The translations under genes and the position numbers were made by a program. Positions 17,087 to 26,700 of a stretch of 64,000 nt of DNA are shown here, in pieces. The stretch's first letter is position 1. Every line of letters starts with the position of its first letter. The notes under the pieces were generated by a model. It did not search any database and was not told the DNA's origin. It saw only the letters and a list, made by a program, of their open reading frames with translations. The stretch is from Pectobacterium sp. CFBP8739 (GTDB lineage: Bacteria; Pseudomonadota; Gammaproteobacteria; Enterobacterales; Enterobacteriaceae), in assembly GCF_013449375.1 (NCBI RefSeq), contig NZ_JACDRR010000006.1:186001-250000 (forward strand), read 5' to 3'.

Positions 17087-18161
17087 CGTCGACGTATTCC
17101 AATACGGTGCGCTGTGTTAAGCGCGTGATCAGTTCGTAGGCGCTGGCACCGGTATGCGCGGCAATGCGTTCAACCGGTAGCGTCGGCCCCCAAAGGATGA
17201 CCTCATCGCCGACCTTATCCTGCGCATCGGGCCCTAAATCCACCGTGATCATATCCATCGACACGCGACCGGAAAGCGGCACTTCACGGCCGTTGATGAG
17301 TACGGGCGTGCCGGCTGGCGCACAGCGCGGGTAGCCATCGCCGTAGCCGACGGCGACCACACCCAGGCGGGTATTGCGTGGGCTGGTCCAGGTGCCGCCG
17401 TAACCGACCGCTTCACCCGCGTGGTGTTCACGCACGGCGATCAGGTGAGAGGTAAAGGTCATCGCAGGCTGGAAGCCGAAATGCGCGGCGTCTTCGTTAT
17501 CCAGTGGCGACACGCCATAGAGAATAATGCCGGGGCGGACGCGATCGCGATGCGACTGCGGCCACAGCAGAATGCCGCCGGAAGCCGCGATGGACTGCGC
17601 GCCGGGCTTATCCTGTGTAAAGGCATCGAAGCACGCTAACTGGCGTTCGGTGGTGCTGGCTTCGGGCTCATCGGCGCGGGAAAAGTGGCTCATGATATTG
17701 ACCGGCTGAACCACATTGCGACATGCGGTCAGGCGCTGCCAAAACGCGTCGGCGTGTTCCGGCAGAACGCCAAGCCGGTGCATGCCGGTATCGAGCTTCA
17801 TCCACACGCGTAGCGGTTGCGACAGCGTGGCCTGTTCTAGTGCGACGAGCTGTTCAGGGCTGTGAACGGCGGTTTCTAGCTGGTGCTCTACCAGCAGCGG
17901 GAGATCGTCGGCGGAGAAAAAACCTTCCAGCAGGACGATGGGCTTGGTGATGCCCGCGGCGCGTAGCGTCAGCGCTTCGGAGAGCCGTGCGACGCCGTAA
18001 CAGTCCGCGTCACAAAAGGTATGGGCCGCTTCGATCATACCGTGGCCGTAAGCGTTGGCTTTCACGATAGCAACGACCTGGCTGCCAGGCGCGAGCTGGC
18101 GGATACGTTGCAGGTTGTGGCGCAGAGCACGCCGGTTAATGACGGCTGTTGCCGTTTTCAT
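17079..18161 (-). CDS. alr: Alanine racemase
   Basis: PLP enzyme converting L- to D-alanine for peptidoglycan. 360 aa, normal for the biosynthetic enzyme. PLP-lysine is in [12 protein letters not shown] near residue 34 and the catalytic tyrosine is in the VGYGGTW region; [12 protein letters not shown] is also conserved. ATG 18161 follows AAGGAAC. It lies just downstream of dnaB on the same strand, as in E. coli, and overlaps the next membrane-protein gene. Confidence 0.96.
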   Translation of the reverse strand: MKTATAVINRRALRHNLQRIRQLAPGSQVVAIVKANAYGHGMIEAAHTFCDADCYGVARLSEALTLRAAGITKPIVLLEGFFSADDLPLLVEHQLETAVHSPEQLVALEQATLSQPLRVWMKLDTGMHRLGVLPEHADAFWQRLTACRNVVQPVNIMSHFSRADEPEASTTERQLACFDAFTQDKPGAQSIAASGGILLWPQSHRDRVRPGIILYGVSPLDNEDAAHFGFQPAMTFTSHLIAVREHHAGEAVGYGGTWTSPRNTRLGVVAVGYGDGYPRCAPAGTPVLINGREVPLSGRVSMDMITVDLGPDAQDKVGDEVILWGPTLPVERIAAHTGASAYELITRLTQRTVLEYVDGE

Positions 18162-18202
18162 TCTTGTTCCTTAGTGCAGTGTTGTCATTGCTGAGCGCTG
18201 CG

Positions 18203-19609
18203 TTATTCATCGTCATATTGTGGGCCGGCATAGTTATCAAAGCGCGACCACTGCCCGTTAAAGGTCAAACGCACGGAACCAATTGGACCGTTACGCTGTT
18301 TCCCCAAAATGATTTCAGCGATGCCTTTCAGATCGCTGTTTTCGTGATAAACCTCATCACGATAGATAAACATAATCAGGTCGGCATCCTGCTCAATAGA
18401 GCCAGACTCACGCAGATCCGAGTTAACTGGGCGCTTATCGGCGCGCTGTTCCAGACTACGGTTAAGCTGCGACAAGGCGACAACCGGAACCTGCAATTCT
18501 TTTGCCAGCGCTTTGAGCGAGCGGGAGATTTCCGCAATTTCCAGCGTACGGTTGTCGGACAGCGACGGCACGCGCATCAATTGCAGGTAGTCGATCATGA
18601 TCAGGCTCAGGCCGTCATGTTCGCGGAATACGCGGCGGGCGCGGGAACGCACTTCGGTTGGCGTCAGGCCGGAGGAATCATCGATGTACATGTTGCGTTT
18701 TTCCAGCAGGATCCCCATGGTGCTGGAAATACGCGCCCAGTCTTCATCGTCCAACTGGCCGGTACGAATGCGGGTCTGATCCACGCGGGACAAGGAAGCC
18801 AACATACGCATCATGATCTGCTCGCCGGGCATCTCCAGACTGAAGATCAGCACGGGTTTGTCCTGCATCATCGCCGCGTTTTCACACAGGTTCATTGCGA
18901 AGGTGGTTTTCCCCATCGAGGGACGCGCCGCGACGATGATCAGGTCAGATTTTTGCAAGCCTGCGGTCTTTTTATCCAGATCCTGATAGCCGGTAGAGAC
19001 GCCGGTTACGCCGTCGTGCGGGCGCTGATACAACTGCTCGATACGGGAAACGGTATCTTCCAGAATACGGTCAATACTTTTCGGGCCTTCATCTTTGCTG
19101 GCGCGGTTTTCGGCGATCTGGAAGACGCGGGATTCCGCCAGATCGAGCAGATCCTCACTGCTGCGGCCCTGCGGATCGTAGCCCGCATCGGCGATCTCAT
19201 TGGCGACGGAGATCATTTCACGCACCACGGCGCGCTCGCGCACGATGTCGGCATAAGCCCCGATGTTCGCGGCGCTAGGGGTGTTTTTTGCCAATTCGGC
19301 CAGATAGGCAAAGCCACCGGCGGATTCCAGCGAACCTTGCAGCTCAAGCGATTCGGACAGCGTAATCAGGTCGATCGGTTTGCTCATTTCGAGCAGGCGC
19401 TGCATCTCGGTGAAGATCAGGCGGTGGGCGCGGTTATAGAAGTCGTTCGCGACAACACGCTCGGCGACATTATCCCAGCGCTCATTGTCGAGCATCAGGC
19501 CACCCAATACCGATTGCTCCGCTTCCAGCGAATGTGGCGGAAGTTTCAGACCTTCCATCTGGCGGTCACGGGGTTCATTCGATTTATTGGTGGGTCTTTT
19601 CTCTGCCAT
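18203..19609 (-). CDS. dnaB: Replicative DNA helicase
   Basis: Hexameric helicase that unwinds DNA at the replication fork, loaded by DnaC and working with primase. 468 aa. The N-terminal collar domain (PPHSLEAEQSVLGGLML) is followed by a RecA-like motor with Walker A ARPSMGKTTF near residue 231 and DYLQLMR downstream. No intein interrupts the motor. dnaB-alr order matches E. coli; qor is divergent. Confidence 0.98.
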   Translation of the reverse strand: MAEKRPTNKSNEPRDRQMEGLKLPPHSLEAEQSVLGGLMLDNERWDNVAERVVANDFYNRAHRLIFTEMQRLLEMSKPIDLITLSESLELQGSLESAGGFAYLAELAKNTPSAANIGAYADIVRERAVVREMISVANEIADAGYDPQGRSSEDLLDLAESRVFQIAENRASKDEGPKSIDRILEDTVSRIEQLYQRPHDGVTGVSTGYQDLDKKTAGLQKSDLIIVAARPSMGKTTFAMNLCENAAMMQDKPVLIFSLEMPGEQIMMRMLASLSRVDQTRIRTGQLDDEDWARISSTMGILLEKRNMYIDDSSGLTPTEVRSRARRVFREHDGLSLIMIDYLQLMRVPSLSDNRTLEIAEISRSLKALAKELQVPVVALSQLNRSLEQRADKRPVNSDLRESGSIEQDADLIMFIYRDEVYHENSDLKGIAEIILGKQRNGPIGSVRLTFNGQWSRFDNYAGPQYDDE

Positions 19610-19737
19610 GAAACGAGTTCTTTACCGGTTGATTTGCCATTGGATTAGGGGGCATTGTATATGCCACACGTCCGAAATAACACAATCGGATACCTATAAT
19701 GGTGAAACGATGAACCAGTCACGATTAAGGAGATAAC

Positions 19738-20721
19738 ATGGCAAAACGCGTTCAGTTCCGGGCTTATGGTGGCCCGGAGGTTCTGCAATATGTGGATTTC
19801 ACGCTTGCCGAACCCGCAGCGGGAGAGGTTCAGGTGGAGAACCGCGCCATCGGTATTAATTTTATCGATACCTATATTCGCAGCGGTTTGTATCCGGTGC
19901 CGGATTTACCGTCTGGGCTGGGAACCGAAGCGGCGGGCGTCGTGACGAAAGTCGGGGCAGGGGTGAACGTGCTGAAAGTCGGCGATCGCGTCGTGTATGC
20001 GCAGTCCGGGCTGGGGGCGTATAGCGAGGTACATAACGTGGTGGCGGAGAAGGTTGCGCTGCTGCCGGACGCTATCAGCTTTGAGCAGGCGGCGGCCTCT
20101 TTCCTGAAAGGGCTGACGGTTTACTACCTGCTGCGTCAGACGTATGAGATCAAATCGAATGAAGTCTTCCTGTTCCATGCGGCGGCGGGCGGCGTTGGGC
20201 TGATCGCCTGCCAGTGGGCGAAAGCGCTGGGGGCGAAGTTGATTGGAACAGTGGGCTCCGATGAGAAAGCGGAGCGGGCAAAGCAGGCGGGTGCTTGGGC
20301 GACCATCAATTACCGTACCGAGAATATTGCGCAGCGTGTTGCGGAGTTGACCGATGGGCAGAAGGTCAACGTCGTGTATGACTCGGTCGGGAAAGATACC
20401 TGGGAAGCCTCGCTCGATAGCCTGCGTCGCCGTGGATTGATGGTCAGCTTCGGCAATGCATCTGGGCCGGTTACTGGCGTCAATCTGGGGATTCTGAACC
20501 AGAAAGGCTCGCTGTACGTCACGCGTCCGTCGCTGTTTGGTTACGTCACCAACCGTGCCGAACTGGAACAGGCCAGCAATGAACTCTTTTCACTGATCGC
20601 CAGCGGAGCGATTACGGTGGAGGTGCCACAGAGCCAGAAATTTGTACTGTCGGAGGCGCAAGCGGCGCATCGGGCGCTGGAAAGTCGTGGCACACAAGGG
20701 TCATGCCTGCTGATTCCCTAA
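19738..20721 (+). CDS. qor: NADPH:quinone oxidoreductase
   Basis: Medium-chain dehydrogenase/reductase without the catalytic zinc ligands, reducing quinones with NADPH. 327 aa, family length. The nucleotide-binding motif is AAAGGVGLIACQWAKALGAK. ATG 19738 follows AAGGAG. Divergent from dnaB, as in E. coli. Cytosolic; thought to help detoxify quinones. Confidence 0.95.
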   Translation: MAKRVQFRAYGGPEVLQYVDFTLAEPAAGEVQVENRAIGINFIDTYIRSGLYPVPDLPSGLGTEAAGVVTKVGAGVNVLKVGDRVVYAQSGLGAYSEVHNVVAEKVALLPDAISFEQAAASFLKGLTVYYLLRQTYEIKSNEVFLFHAAAGGVGLIACQWAKALGAKLIGTVGSDEKAERAKQAGAWATINYRTENIAQRVAELTDGQKVNVVYDSVGKDTWEASLDSLRRRGLMVSFGNASGPVTGVNLGILNQKGSLYVTRPSLFGYVTNRAELEQASNELFSLIASGAITVEVPQSQKFVLSEAQAAHRALESRGTQGSCLLIP

Positions 20722-20742
20722 TGTCCGCTTCTGAAAAGCAGA

Positions 20743-20763
20743 AGGCCTCCCATCGGGAGGCCT
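20743..20763 (+). terminator. Hairpin after qor
   Basis: AGGCCTCCC and GGGAGGCCT form a perfect 9-bp stem with an ATC loop, 21 bases after the qor stop. The T-run is missing, so termination efficiency is uncertain. Confidence 0.6.
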
Positions 20764-21116
20764 GTGCCATTACGCTAATTTCATCAAACTGTATGTAGGG
20801 TACAGCGTAGTGATCGTCACGAAGGTGCCGCTGTGCGGCTATTATTTCCCTGACGACGATGAAATCGTGTGGCTTTTTGCCACCCTATTTTATTTACCCA
20901 GCTTAATTTCACCTTTTAAATGACACTCAGGCGTAAAACTGTGGCGTCATCCTAGCAGCCACATCAGGGAAAAAATATCTGCTGGCGCACACTTTTGTAT
21001 TAAACAGGCCGTATTAAAACAGACCGTACTAAAATAAGTCGCTGGTAAATACGGCCTTTTCCGTCATTTTTGCGCGTAACTCATTGTCGCGTAACCCAGA
21101 TTTTCCCTTTCTGGCA
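20764..21116. other. Non-coding region between qor and pspG
   Basis: About 350 bases without a supported gene. GGCCGTATT (21007-21015) and AATACGGCC (21048-21056) could form a long-loop hairpin followed by TTTT, between the two convergent genes. Nothing else is recognised. Confidence 0.45.
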
Positions 21117-21389
21117 TTACCACTCATTCCCGTTGCGTTGGCGATAAGTGTATTTTCGATAGGTATAGCGGTGCGAATTGTAGACGGGGCGCCCGCTAAA
21201 TTTGCGCCACAGCCACACCGCCACAACGGCTAAAATTAACCACGGCAACACCTTTATCGCCACACTAAACAGCCCGCCAATCAGCATAAAAATGGACGCC
21301 ACAAACAGCGCGGCAATCACGCCCAGCAGTGACACGCCCGTCAACATCAGCATGATAAAAAAGCCAATAACGAAGAAAATTTCCAACAT
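21117..21389 (-). CDS. pspG: Phage shock protein G
   Basis: 90-aa inner-membrane protein of the phage-shock response, which protects membrane integrity and proton-motive force. The N-terminus MLEIFFVIGFFIMLMLTGVS closely follows E. coli PspG, with two hydrophobic segments and a basic, tyrosine-rich tail. ATG 21389 follows AGGAGCGCACC. A sigma-54 promoter lies upstream at 21467-21483, consistent with PspF control. Location next to dusA and qor matches E. coli. Confidence 0.93.
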   Translation of the reverse strand: MLEIFFVIGFFIMLMLTGVSLLGVIAALFVASIFMLIGGLFSVAIKVLPWLILAVVAVWLWRKFSGRPVYNSHRYTYRKYTYRQRNGNEW

Positions 21390-21466
21390 GGTGCGCTCCT
21401 GTAGCTGTTAAACCGCATCTGACGCAGGGAAGAGAAAAAGATAGCTCTGCGTGCTACACAAGCAAT

Positions 21467-21483
21467 TACAAGAATTGTGCCAA
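21467..21483 (-). promoter_or_regulatory. Sigma-54 promoter of pspG
   Basis: On the minus strand TTGGCACAATTCTTGTA matches the -24 (TGGCAC) and -12 (TTGC-like) elements at the required spacing. It lies about 80 bases upstream of the pspG start, matching the PspF/sigma-54 dependence known in E. coli. Confidence 0.8.
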
Positions 21484-21573
21484 GATGCGCCGCTGTTAAG
21501 TGATTGATTTATCAGCGGCGCTGGGAAGAGAAAAGAAAGAATATTGATGAAAAAGACTAACTATTAGTGTTTT

Positions 21574-22596
21574 TTAAACCAGATTAACCAGTGCCAGCGC
21601 ACGTTCTACCACCGCCGCATCGGCACCGGGTTTGTGGGCGTTTTCACTCAGGTAGCGTCGCCACTGGCGCGCGCCGGGGATGCCCTGAAACATGCCGAGC
21701 ATGTGGCGCGTGATGTGGCCTAATGCTGCGCCGCCGGAGAGTTCGCGTTCGATATAAGGGTACATGGCACGTACCACGCCAGCCAGATCCGGCGTGGCGG
21801 CATCAATGCCAAACAGTTCGCGGTCAACCTGCGCCAGAATACCGGGATTCTGGTAGGCCTCACGCCCCATCATCACCCCGTCCAGATGCTGCAAATGCGT
21901 TTTGGCTTCTTCCAGTGTTTTGACGCCGCCGTTGATGGCAAGGGTGAGTGCGGGGAAATCGCGCTTGAGCTGATAAACGCGCGGATAATCCAGCGGCGGA
22001 ATTTCACGATTCTCTTTCGGGCTAAGGCCTGATAACCAGGCTTTGCGTGCGTGGACAATAAAGGTATCGCACTCGCCGCGTTCGGCGACGGTTTGAATAA
22101 AGTCGCACAGGAATGCATAGCTGTCTTGATCGTCAATGCCGATGCGGGTTTTCACCGTAATCGGGATCGAGGTACTGTCTTTCATCGCTTTGATGCAGTC
22201 TGCCACCAGCGCCGCTTCGCCCATCAGGCAGGCACCGAAACGGCCATTCTGTACGCGATCGGACGGACAGCCGACGTTCAGGTTAACTTCATTATAGCCA
22301 CGCTGTTCTGCCAGTTTGGCACATTGCGCCAGCGCTTGTGGATCGCTCCCACCGAGTTGTAGTGCCAGCGGATGTTCTTCCTCGCTGTAGGCCAGATAGT
22401 CGCCTTTGCCATGCAGAATCGCGCCCGTCGTGACCATTTCGGTATACATCAATGTCTGGCTAGTCAACTGGCGCAGAAAGTAACGACAATGGCGGTCGGT
22501 CCAGTCGAGCATCGGCGCGATGGAGAAGCGGTTAAGGCGAGAAGCGCGGGAGTCGGCTGATACCGTATGGTGTGTACCTGATTTTACGTCGGTCAT
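21574..22596 (-). CDS. dusA: tRNA-dihydrouridine(20/20a) synthase
   Basis: FMN enzyme reducing uridines 20/20a of tRNA to dihydrouridine. 340 aa. Key stretches are [15 protein letters not shown] near residue 25, [11 protein letters not shown], the catalytic-cysteine motif NGRFGACLM, and [13 protein letters not shown]. The longer N-terminus and the neighbours pspG and qor identify it as DusA rather than DusB or DusC. Confidence 0.95.
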   Translation of the reverse strand: MTDVKSGTHHTVSADSRASRLNRFSIAPMLDWTDRHCRYFLRQLTSQTLMYTEMVTTGAILHGKGDYLAYSEEEHPLALQLGGSDPQALAQCAKLAEQRGYNEVNLNVGCPSDRVQNGRFGACLMGEAALVADCIKAMKDSTSIPITVKTRIGIDDQDSYAFLCDFIQTVAERGECDTFIVHARKAWLSGLSPKENREIPPLDYPRVYQLKRDFPALTLAINGGVKTLEEAKTHLQHLDGVMMGREAYQNPGILAQVDRELFGIDAATPDLAGVVRAMYPYIERELSGGAALGHITRHMLGMFQGIPGARQWRRYLSENAHKPGADAAVVERALALVNLV

Positions 22597-22779
22597 GATT
22601 TGTCAGTTATCGTTTCGTGTGTCTGGCGGTGTTGTCTGAGGCTATCTTTGCGGGCGCGACTATAACACAGGGCGCGCATCGCGGTAATCGTTTGCAAGGT
22701 TATCTGATGGGATGACTCAACAGTTGCTTACGGGCAGTCACGTGGTTCACCGTACTGCCCAAATACCGTTTACCCGTTA

Positions 22780-23709
22780 TCAAATAACACAAAAGCCATC
22801 ACGCCCGTTGGCTTTCTGGCGATAAAGGGCCTGGTCTGCCAGCGCGATCAATTCGTTACTGTCCATGTCGGGCTCGGGTATACGAGTGACGAGCCCCATG
22901 CTAACGGTGACTATCTGTCCAATCGGGGAGGCTTTATGTTCAAGTGACAGTTCATGTACTGCATTTTTAATACGCTCGGCAATCGCCATCGCGCCGATAG
23001 CATCTGTCCAAGGTAGGATACAGGCAAACTCTTCACCACCAATTCGAGCAATAAGATCTTGTGGCCGCTGTAAGGCTCGACGAAACTCGTTGGCCAGTGA
23101 ACGTAAACAATCATCGCCACTTTGGTGACCATAAGTATCGTTGTAGCGTTTGAAATAATCGACATCCAAGATGATTAACGACATCGGTTTTTTGTCCCTC
23201 TGGCATTGGAACCAAAGATGGCCAAGTGTTTCATCAAATTTGCGACGGTTGGCGACCCCTGTCAAACCATCCAACATCGCAATAGAACGTAGCAAATCGC
23301 TTTGACGTTTCAGTGCCATATGGGTAGTCACCCTCGCCTTGACGATAACGGGGTTGACAGGTTTGGTGATGAAATCGACAGCACCTATTTCAAAACCGCG
23401 CACTTCGTCATATTCACTACGCTGAGCGGTGACAAAGATAACCGGAATCCCTGCTGTCATTGGATCAGATTTAAGACGTCGGCACACTTCATAGCCGTCA
23501 ATACCTGGCATCACCACATCAAGCAGAATCAAATCTGGCTGATTTGACTTCACTTGATTGATCGCATCTTCCCCATTAGTCGCCATGAAAATGTCATATT
23601 GCTGTTGAAATGTCTCATAGATGAGCCAAATGTTAGTGGGTTGGTCGTCCACAACAAGCAATCGACCACGAGGCAGATTATTAGAAATTAACTGAGCAAT
23701 ATATGGCAT
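22780..23709 (-). CDS. Response regulator with diguanylate cyclase domain (REC-GGDEF)
   Basis: 309-aa cytosolic protein. The N-terminal receiver domain has its phospho-accepting aspartate in LILLDVVMPGIDG (near residue 64). The C-terminal GGDEF domain has the active motif GGEEF near residue 225, with the inhibitory RxxD site (RPQD) five residues before it. It should make cyclic-di-GMP when phosphorylated. ATG 23709 follows GGGGAAC. It starts 17 bases after the upstream hybrid kinase, which is the obvious phosphodonor. Confidence 0.92.
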   Translation of the reverse strand: MPYIAQLISNNLPRGRLLVVDDQPTNIWLIYETFQQQYDIFMATNGEDAINQVKSNQPDLILLDVVMPGIDGYEVCRRLKSDPMTAGIPVIFVTAQRSEYDEVRGFEIGAVDFITKPVNPVIVKARVTTHMALKRQSDLLRSIAMLDGLTGVANRRKFDETLGHLWFQCQRDKKPMSLIILDVDYFKRYNDTYGHQSGDDCLRSLANEFRRALQRPQDLIARIGGEEFACILPWTDAIGAMAIAERIKNAVHELSLEHKASPIGQIVTVSMGLVTRIPEPDMDSNELIALADQALYRQKANGRDGFCVI

Positions 23710-23726
23710 ACGTGTTCCCCATCATG

Positions 23727-26700
23727 TCATTGGCTAAGTAAGCAACGCGTTGTTGCCAATGCTGATTCAAAGTCTAGCGCATCAATCTGCTGACGAAGAG
23801 CATCATATAATGGGCCTTTGGCCTCAGCATGGTCACGGATATTCGATAACATACTCAGCACCTTGAGATTACGTTGCTCAAGCAGTACCGAGATCTCCAT
23901 CAATAACTCGTGTATTGGTACCGCCATGTCTTGTACTACGTCGTTACCTACATCCCGTGAGTCGCTCCACTCATTCAACGTAGAGGATAACGCATCATAT
24001 TGGGAATTCAGTAATAACTGGAGTGCATTGAGATGGCTTTCATCAACCAGTGTATGAAGATCGGAAGGATTAACAGGCTTGTCCTTGAACAATGCTTCCA
24101 AAGACGCAGCCTGAGCAGCCAGAGCTTCGGCACCAAGGGTTGCGGATAGCCCCTTGAGACTGTGAAGGGCGATATGGCAGCCTGAGACATTGTTGTTATG
24201 CAAGCTCTGACGTAAGTGATTCAGCAGTTCTGCTCCCTCTGATTTGAATCGTGCTAGGCTGCGTTTATACAACCCTACCTTACCGCCAAATCTTTTTAAT
24301 ACTAACTCGATGCTTTTACCTGAAATATTCTCGATGCTTGAACTGCTGTCGATACCTAAACTATTGTCAACACCTGAACTGCCATCGTTCGGGAGCCCCT
24401 CTCGCTGGTGACAGGTTGTATTAAGTAGTACAGAGATTAATTGTTCGAAGACGAAGGGCTTACCTACGTGGTCGTTCATTCCTGCCTGCTGACATTGCTG
24501 GCGATCGCTGGCACTGGCGTTAGCGGTCATGGCTATAATGGGTAAGCTATTAAATCTCCCGTCGGCGCGAATCAACCTAGTGGCCTCTAGGCCATCCATA
24601 ATCGGCATTTGCATGTCCATGAGTACGGCATCAAAATCTTGACGCGCTGCCCGTATGATATCCACGCCAGCTCGACCATCATGAGCGAGTACCACGGTTG
24701 CACCTTCTGCGGTTAAGAGCGCTTCGACGACTTCTCTATTCAACGCATTATCTTCCACAACCAACAAGGTCATGCCTTGCAGTCGCTGCGATAGGGGGAC
24801 GATAACGGACTGCGGTTTTCGATCATCCTCATTCAGGCTTGCAGAAACCACTGCCGCCAACTGGGCTGGCGTAACCGGTTTAAGCAAGAAAGAATCGAAA
24901 GGAGTATGGCCCTTATTTTGCTCATCAAGGAATACCTGATGCCCAAAGGCACTCAGCATGACCACGGTAGGCGCCTTATCAGCATAGCTATTACGGATCT
25001 GTCGAGCCACACTGATGCCATCTATGTCAGGCATTTGCCAGTCTAATAACACGACGTTGAAGGCATCTTCAGGTTCCTGCTTGAAAGCTGTAGCGAGCAG
25101 AGCCAGTGCATCACTCCCACTGGCCGCTGCCTGCATTCTCCAGCCAAGGTCAGTCCCTAGCGCAACAATAAGCTCGCGCACGAGGGCGCTGTCATCAACG
25201 ATCATGACTCTTGGGTGGTTTTTATCTGGCCAAATTACGAGCGGTTTTTTGTCTGAGACGGGGAATTGAATGTCAAACCAGAAGCAACTCCCCTGACCAG
25301 GCGTGCTATCCATACACAGTTCACTCCCCATAAGAGACAGGAGCCGTTTGCAGATCACTAAGCCGAGGCCTGTGCCACCAAATCTTCGTGTAGTGGAGGC
25401 TTCTGCTTGGGTAAAGCTGTCAAAAATGTATGCTTGCTGCTCTTTGCTGATACCGATCCCTGTATCTTCGACACGAAAGCGAATTTTGATGTTATCGCTG
25501 TCGCGCATCAGTTCCGCAACCTGGACGAGTACATGCCCCTTCTCAGTAAATTTAATGGCGTTACCTGCCAAGTTGATCAAGACCTGCTGCATCCGCATAG
25601 CATCACCGACGATTTCGCTAGGGATACGGGCATCGATGTTATACAGCAACTCTACGGGCTTGCTTCCCACGTTGCCTGACAGCACTACGGCTAAATCACG
25701 CATTAAGTCTTCGAGACGGAAAGGATGGGGGTCGAGATTCAGTTTTCCCGCATCAATCTTAGAAAAGTCGAGAATATCGTTCAACACACCCAATAAAGAT
25801 TTAGCAGCAGAAAACGCTTTCCCTACATAATCACTTTGACGAGGGTTGAGATGCGTCTGCTGGACTAACTGCAACATGCCTAATACCGCATTCATGGGCG
25901 TGCGTATTTCATGACTCATATTCGCTAAGAATTGGCCCTTAGCATTTGCCGCTTGCTCGGCAGCATGCTTTGCAGCCATTAAATTACGTTCGAACTCCTT
26001 TTGTCTCCCGATGTCTTGAGCCACCATGAGATAGCCTTCTATATGACGGCGTTCATCTCTGATCGACGTCACAACGAGAGACACTTGCACGACGGCACCG
26101 TCGCGACGATACCAATTCCAGTCACTACGTTCAGCCGTTTCGATCTTAGAACGGTAAGTTAACGCATCGAATCCCGTGATGCTGGTTTTGTGTAATGTGC
26201 TAAGTTTCTCAGCACGTTCGTTAACTTGCTCATGGCTAAAGAGTTTTAGTGGCGATTGTCCTAGCATTTCATCAGCTGGGTAGTGCAAAATTCGCTCTGC
26301 CCCCGCGTTAAAAATGGTGATATTGCCCTGTGTATCTGTTGCTATAATGGCGAACTCAGACGCTGCTTTGAGCACATTGCTAAGCAACAAATTAACGCGA
26401 TGACGTTCTGATTCTGCCGCTTTACGGTCACTGATATCGGTACGCAGTGCAACCAACCGTTCGATATTGCCAATACTGTCATGAAAAGGCGCAATGACGG
26501 TATCAAACCAATGTAACCGTTCATCTTTACCACGGTTGCACACTTCACCATGCCAGGCGTTTCCCGCTAAAACTTGCTGCCACATCTGTCGCCAAAAAGC
26601 GGGGTCGTGTTCTCCAGAATGAAGCAAGCGATGGTCTTGCCCTATTAGTTCATCACGACGATATCCCGTTTGCTCGCAGAAACGTTCGTTGACATCGATA

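Noticed and set aside
18149-19648. 499-codon plus-strand frame opposite dnaB
   Set aside because: It is the antisense shadow of dnaB, which has all helicase motifs on the minus strand.
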